DNA of 64,000 nucleotides, taken from Leptodontidium sp. MPI-SDFR-AT-0119 (lineage: Eukaryota > Ascomycota > Leotiomycetes > Helotiales > Leptodontidiaceae). Below the pieces are notes generated by a model. That model was not told where the DNA came from. It saw only the letters and a list, made by a program, of their open reading frames with translations, and searched no databases. Position 1 is the first letter of the stretch. Each line of letters opens with the position of its first letter. Positions 59,964-64,000 of the stretch are shown here, one piece after another. The stretch spans positions 1,488,001 to 1,552,000 of the forward strand of contig JAHLEZ010000005.1 of NCBI GenBank assembly GCA_020726505.1, in the 5' to 3' direction. The position numbers were made by a program, and so were the translations under genes.

Positions 59964-61931
59964 ATGGCGGACGCAATTGCTGAGAATGTGGCAAAGCTTC
60001 AGTTGGACGAGGAGACTGGGGAGATGGTCTCAAAGTCAGAATTGAAGAAGCGCCTGGCAAAGCGTTCAAAGAAAGCAGCTTCAGCAAAAGCCAAGGCAGA
60101 AGCGCCAGCAAAAGCGACTTCTACAGCCCCCAAAACCGCCCAAAAGAAGGACGAGGAGGTCAAGGTTGAACCAACAAACATGTTTGCCCAGGGATGGTTG
60201 GACGAGGTATACAAGGAACGACCAGTAAACCCAGTTACTACCCGATTTCCACCTGAACCGAACGGATATCTGCATATCGGTCATGCCAAAGCCATTGCTG
60301 TCAATTTCGGATTTGCTCGATACCATGGAGGAGAATGTTATCTGCGGTTCGACGATACCAACCCGGAGGCGGAGGAGGAGAAGTACTTCACCGCAATCAA
60401 AGAAATCGTTGAATGGCTGGGCTTCAAGCCAAAGGAGGTCACATATTCCAGCGATAACTTCGATAAGCTGTACGAAAAGGCAGAAGAGCTTATTAAACTG
60501 GACAAAGCTTATGTCTGCCATTGTGGAGGTATGCTGGCCTCCAACTCTTAGGTGTTTGCTTACTGACCGCCCAACAGATGTCGAGATCAAGGCACAGAGA
60601 GGAGGCGAGGAGCGTGGCCCACGATTCCGTTGCGAACATGCCAGCCAATCTGTAGAGACAAATCTGGAAAAATTCCGTGCTATGCGAGATGGCAAATACA
60701 AACCACGAGAGGCTTTCTTGCGCATGAAGCAAAATATCGAAGACGGAAACCCTCAAATGTGGGACTTAGCTGCCTACAGAGTTTTGGATGCGGAACATCA
60801 CAGAACCGGGCCAAAGTGGAAGATCTATCCGACATACGACTTTACGCACTGTCTCTGTGATAGTTTTGAGAATATCTCGCACTCTCTCTGCACGACTGAA
60901 TTTATCCAATCGCGTGTATCTTATGAGTGGCTGAATACCAGTCTGGGTGTCTATGAGCCGATGCAAAGAGAGTATGGCCGCCTTAGTATCACTGGAACGG
61001 TATTGTCAAAACGGAAGATTATGAAGTTGGTCACTGGCGGTTATGTTCGTGGTTGGGATGACCCAAGGCTTTTCACTCTGATCGCAATCAAGAGACGTGG
61101 AGTTCCACCTGGAGCGATACTTGAGTTTGTCAATGAGCTTGGAGTCACAACATCTCCTACCACGATTCAGCTTGCTCGATTTGACCAGACTATCCGAAGA
61201 TACCTTGAGCGAACAGTCCCAAGACTGATGTTGGTGTTGGATCCGATTCCAGTTGTTATTGAGGATGCTGAAGAGTTAGAGCTTGAGCTCCCATTTTCAC
61301 CCAAAATTCCTGCCATGGGAAGCCACAAGGTCAAATTCACCAAGACAGTTTATATTGAGCGAAGCGATTTCCGAGAAGTCGACAGTAAAGAGTATTTCCG
61401 CTTGGCGCCTGGAAAATCGGTTGGACTTCTCCAAGTACCATATCCAATTAAAGCTGTGTCATTTACGAAAGCTGGCGACAAAGTCACCGAAATCCGAGCC
61501 GTTTATGACAAGGAGGGAAAGAAGCCAAAGACCTACATCCACTGGGTTGCAGAAGGATCGAAGAATGTTGAAGTTCGGATACATAACGCTCTTTTCAAGA
61601 GTGAAAAGCCAGACAACGCGCCAGGTGGTTTCCTAGAGGACATCAACCCCAACAGCGAGGAGATCTGGCCCAATGCCATGATTGAATCAGGTTTCGACGA
61701 GGTGAAGAGACGTGCACCATGGCCAGAAGCTGCTGGGGAGTCTGAGCTAGGCAAGGGAGGTCTTGAGTCTGTCAGATTCCAAGCCATGCGTGTCGCTTAT
61801 ATGGTAACCGACCCCCTCAATTCAATTCTTCTCCTTGAGCTAATTTCTGTTAGGCAATGGACTCTGACAGCGCTGATGATAAAATCGTGTTAAACCGTAT
61901 TGTCAGTCTGAAGGAAGATGCTGGTAAGTAG
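59964..61931 (+). CDS. GLN4: Glutaminyl-tRNA synthetase
   Basis: Three exons, 622 residues: 59964-60528, 60578-61803 and 61854-61931. It charges tRNA-Gln with glutamine in the cytosol. The class I HIGH motif is seen in [11 protein letters not shown] at residues 104-107. VLSKRK at 330-335 is the KMSKS-like loop. The preceding segment EPEPNGY-like ([14 protein letters not shown]) and [12 protein letters not shown] are the GlxRS-type signature. The N-terminal 65 residues are Lys/Ala-rich, as in many eukaryotic GlnRS appendices. The C-terminal anticodon-binding part has two beta-barrel-like regions. It ends [12 protein letters not shown], a usual end for fungal GlnRS. GGTAAGTAG at the stop looks like a donor, but splicing there would remove the conserved end. 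Confidence 0.95.
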
Positions 61932-62322
61932 GAAATTTGATGAGACATGAGACCTATGAAACGAGTCAATGCATATGCTGGAGTTTAGGAAGAAGCGTAG
62001 TGTGGGAGTTGATGGTACGAGGCGCAAATTAGATGAGTAAATGAATTCTGTCAATCTGCACGCAGCACATGATTCTTCAATTTCCCAGTTCCAGTACTTG
62101 ATCGACAGAGTGTTGTTCGAGAATCTTTTTGTCGAAGTACAAGAGACGCAGAAATTATCCAAGCAGTACAATTTGCATACACCAGATCCGGGCGATGCAA
62201 ACTCTTTCAACACCAACAAAGTGACATTCAAGTCAATGTAAACTTCCCCTTAGTTTTCCCAGCGACGATCCACCTCTAGGACTTTATTACGATCTCTCGC
62301 TTTCTAACCCTGGGCCCAAACC
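61932..62322. other. Intergenic
   Basis: 3' flank of the GlnRS gene and a short leader before the decayed gene. Nothing seen. Confidence 0.45.
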
Positions 62323-62752
62323 ATGGCTCCGACTCATGATCCATTGTCTCCAAGGAGGAGACCCTCGCGCGCACTCACAACACCGCCTCCCAGGTACCGA
62401 AGAAGTTAGAGTACTCATTTTCAACGCCCGTCAGATTTCAGTATTAGAATTGCCAAGAATACTACTTCGCCCTCGAGAAGGGGGGAGGTCGAATCCTTTG
62501 GCTTTTGGGAGACGTTCGCCTGCCCACACCCCCACCTGACCCTTCTCATCGGACGATAACCCCGTCCAAGATGAGGCTGACGGGGCAGATGAGTACAGCT
62601 CGGGCGAGGTGGATATGTTCCTGATCTACGAGGAGATGAACGAATTTCTCCTAGCCACGCACGCTGAAATGCAATGGAGAATGTATCAAACTGAGCCTAC
62701 TGTCTATGAAGCTCGAATTATCGAATAGCATTTCTAAATTTTGTCTCCGCTA

Positions 62753-62785
<33 letters not shown>

Positions 62786-63611
62786 ATTCCAAATTTTCCT
62801 ACGACGAAGCTCTGCGAGGAGACTCATGAGACTACGCCTGTAGGCAAGGCAGTTTGTAGAGTTGTATAACTCTGATGCAGAATTCTATTCGTACATGCAC
62901 GATTTGTAAGGAGACTTCTCGCCCCAGATGCGTTCCATCACACATTCAAAATCTAACAGACACTCAGGCTCAGCATTCGAGAATGGTTAAATGACAAACT
63001 ATCTCTTGTTCATGATTGAAAATCCCCCCCCCGTAGGCTGGCCGCTCATATTATAAATTTAGAACCGGAATCAGAGAGTGGTGGACAGCTAATAACACCA
63101 TGTGGCAAGAGCAGAGACAAATTGTACGAAATTGAAACAACGATTCAAACTCTACAGCTGAGACAGGTGGAGGCGACGGTTTCCCAATCGAATAGAAACG
63201 ATGCATACTAAAATGACAGAAAGTTAGCATATTTACCCCAAGTGAATGACTCGACCCTTTTACTTCCACCTTCACCATACAAGAAGAAATTCGCTGTTCT
63301 GCCTGAGATCAATTATTCGATGGGGTGTCTTGCGGGGACTGAGATATCCAATCTGACGAGATGTGTTTGATCCGAGCTTCCAGAGCCTTATCTTGGGCGT
63401 AAACTGCAAGTCGTTGTTTTTAAACCAGTCAAGCAATGACTCTTTGGCCGTAGATTGCACTTCGATTTGGTACAAAGAAAAAGGACTCGCCGAATGGGTC
63501 AGGCCTGCGAAAGACGATGTTGAAGCTGATCTTCAAACATTGGCCAGAATTGACTACGAAAACACGGTTGAAAAAACAAAGCTTGAATGGGAATTGAATT
63601 TCTATTTTTAA
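62323..63611 (+). pseudogene. Decayed gene of unknown function with several stops
   Basis: Several coding-like pieces lie in line on the plus strand: a basic start (62323-62390), an acidic piece ending at 62728, pieces around 62844-62905 and 62968-63210, one from there to 63370, and a last piece 63363-63611. Two pieces join by a normal intron (62906-62967, GTAAGG donor, CTAAC branch). Inside the joined frame the stops are TAG at 62841, TGA at 63017 and a TAA near 63208; each could arise from CAG, CGA or CAA by one C-to-T change. A shift near 63363 and a 29-C tract at 62755-62783 add further breaks. The original product is unknown; it is not a family I recognise. An alternative is a real gene with several introns that I placed wrongly. 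Confidence 0.4.
62755..62783 (+). repeat. Poly-C tract (29 nt)
   Basis: Twenty-nine consecutive C, the longest of the G:C homopolymers here. A shorter C run (9 nt) follows at 63024-63032. Both are inside the decayed gene. Length may be uncertain in assembly. Confidence 0.9.
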
Positions 63612-64000
63612 AGGCTTTTTTCTTTCTCTAAGTATTTCATGGTCTCATTCATCAGACATGGCTTAATTAGGTGCAATATTCGGATGCTTGTGCACAAGCT
63701 AGTTTAGTTCCACTGGTGGTTTTGAAGGACTTGGAGGCTTCTTTAACTAATTCTCAAATACAACAATACTCAAACAATGAGACTCCACAAGAGAAAACTC
63801 ACAATTAGTAAAACTCTTTTGGACTTTTACACTTGTTTTGTGCATGCTTTTTTAATTTTCTTCCATAATGTCCTTGTTGTTGTTCGCTCGCTTGCTTACA
63901 GACGGGCACAGACCAACTTCGTAAGCGAGGCGAGGCTGCCAGGATGACCCAGAATCCAATCCGATGAGCGTCTAATACAATGACATAGCAGTATTTGGTT
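63612..64000. other. Right edge, no gene seen
   Basis: AT-rich sequence to the window end. Short frames only; no motif or repeat. Confidence 0.5.

Noticed and set aside
60081..60725. 214-codon minus-strand frame inside the GlnRS gene
   Set aside because: Crosses a real intron and mirrors GlnRS codons; shadow.
61924..61989. A further intron at the end of the GlnRS gene (GGTAAGTAG looks like a donor)
   Set aside because: Splicing would replace the conserved GlnRS end (KEDAGK and stop) with unrelated sequence.
1..64000. tRNA or rRNA genes, CRISPR arrays, insertion sequences
   Set aside because: I looked for tRNA T-loop patterns and direct-repeat arrays and found none that held up by eye; CRISPR is not expected in a fungus. 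A tRNA scan would be decisive.

Overview
The window is nuclear DNA of a filamentous ascomycete (Pezizomycotina). The basis is many short introns of about 45-75 bp with GTAAGT-like donors and CTAAC/CTGAC branch points, intergenic gaps of 0.3-1.7 kb, and typically fungal families: GMC oxidoreductase, MAPEG, 2EXR, a patatin-NACHT NLR-like protein, an ankyrin protein with the fungal N-terminal domain, and a TRPY channel. A helotialean or related leotiomycete is my guess, from protein style only. I rebuilt 23 genes by hand (22 complete, plus a P450 cut by the left edge), with about 65 introns. For the listed models exon lengths, intron phases and stops agree, but none has transcript support.

Left part (1-8.4 kb): a P450 C-terminus, a sulfotransferase-like P-loop protein, a GMC oxidoreductase and a wax-synthase-type MBOAT protein lie together and look like the edge of a metabolic cluster running off the left side. 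A frame-broken Ser/Pro-rich membrane-protein gene follows. From 9 to 16 kb lie two large proteins of unknown function; the second carries an HExxH zinc-protease motif.

Middle (16-40 kb): phospholipase D, an ER P5A-ATPase (Spf1 type), a vacuolar TRPY/Yvc1 calcium channel, a SurE phosphatase with a C-terminal anchor signal, an ankyrin-repeat protein, a Cys-rich GPI-type surface protein, a small basic/acidic protein and a MAPEG membrane protein.

Right part (41-64 kb): an NLR-like gene (patatin, then a degenerate NACHT-like module, then an intact NACHT), a small membrane protein, a microsatellite, a small PSY-motif protein, a SET-domain protein, a glycolipid transfer protein, a 2EXR protein, a 139-residue secreted Cys-rich protein hidden by a 19-nt first exon, a METTL16-type RNA methyltransferase, a macrodomain protein and glutaminyl-tRNA synthetase. 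The last 1.7 kb holds a decayed gene whose stops all look like C-to-T changes.

The items most worth following are the patatin-NACHT gene with its dead tandem NACHT copy, the decayed gene at 62.3-63.6 kb, the hidden Cys-rich secreted protein, the HExxH protein, and introns that ORF finders miss (stop-free introns of 3n length and GC-AG introns).
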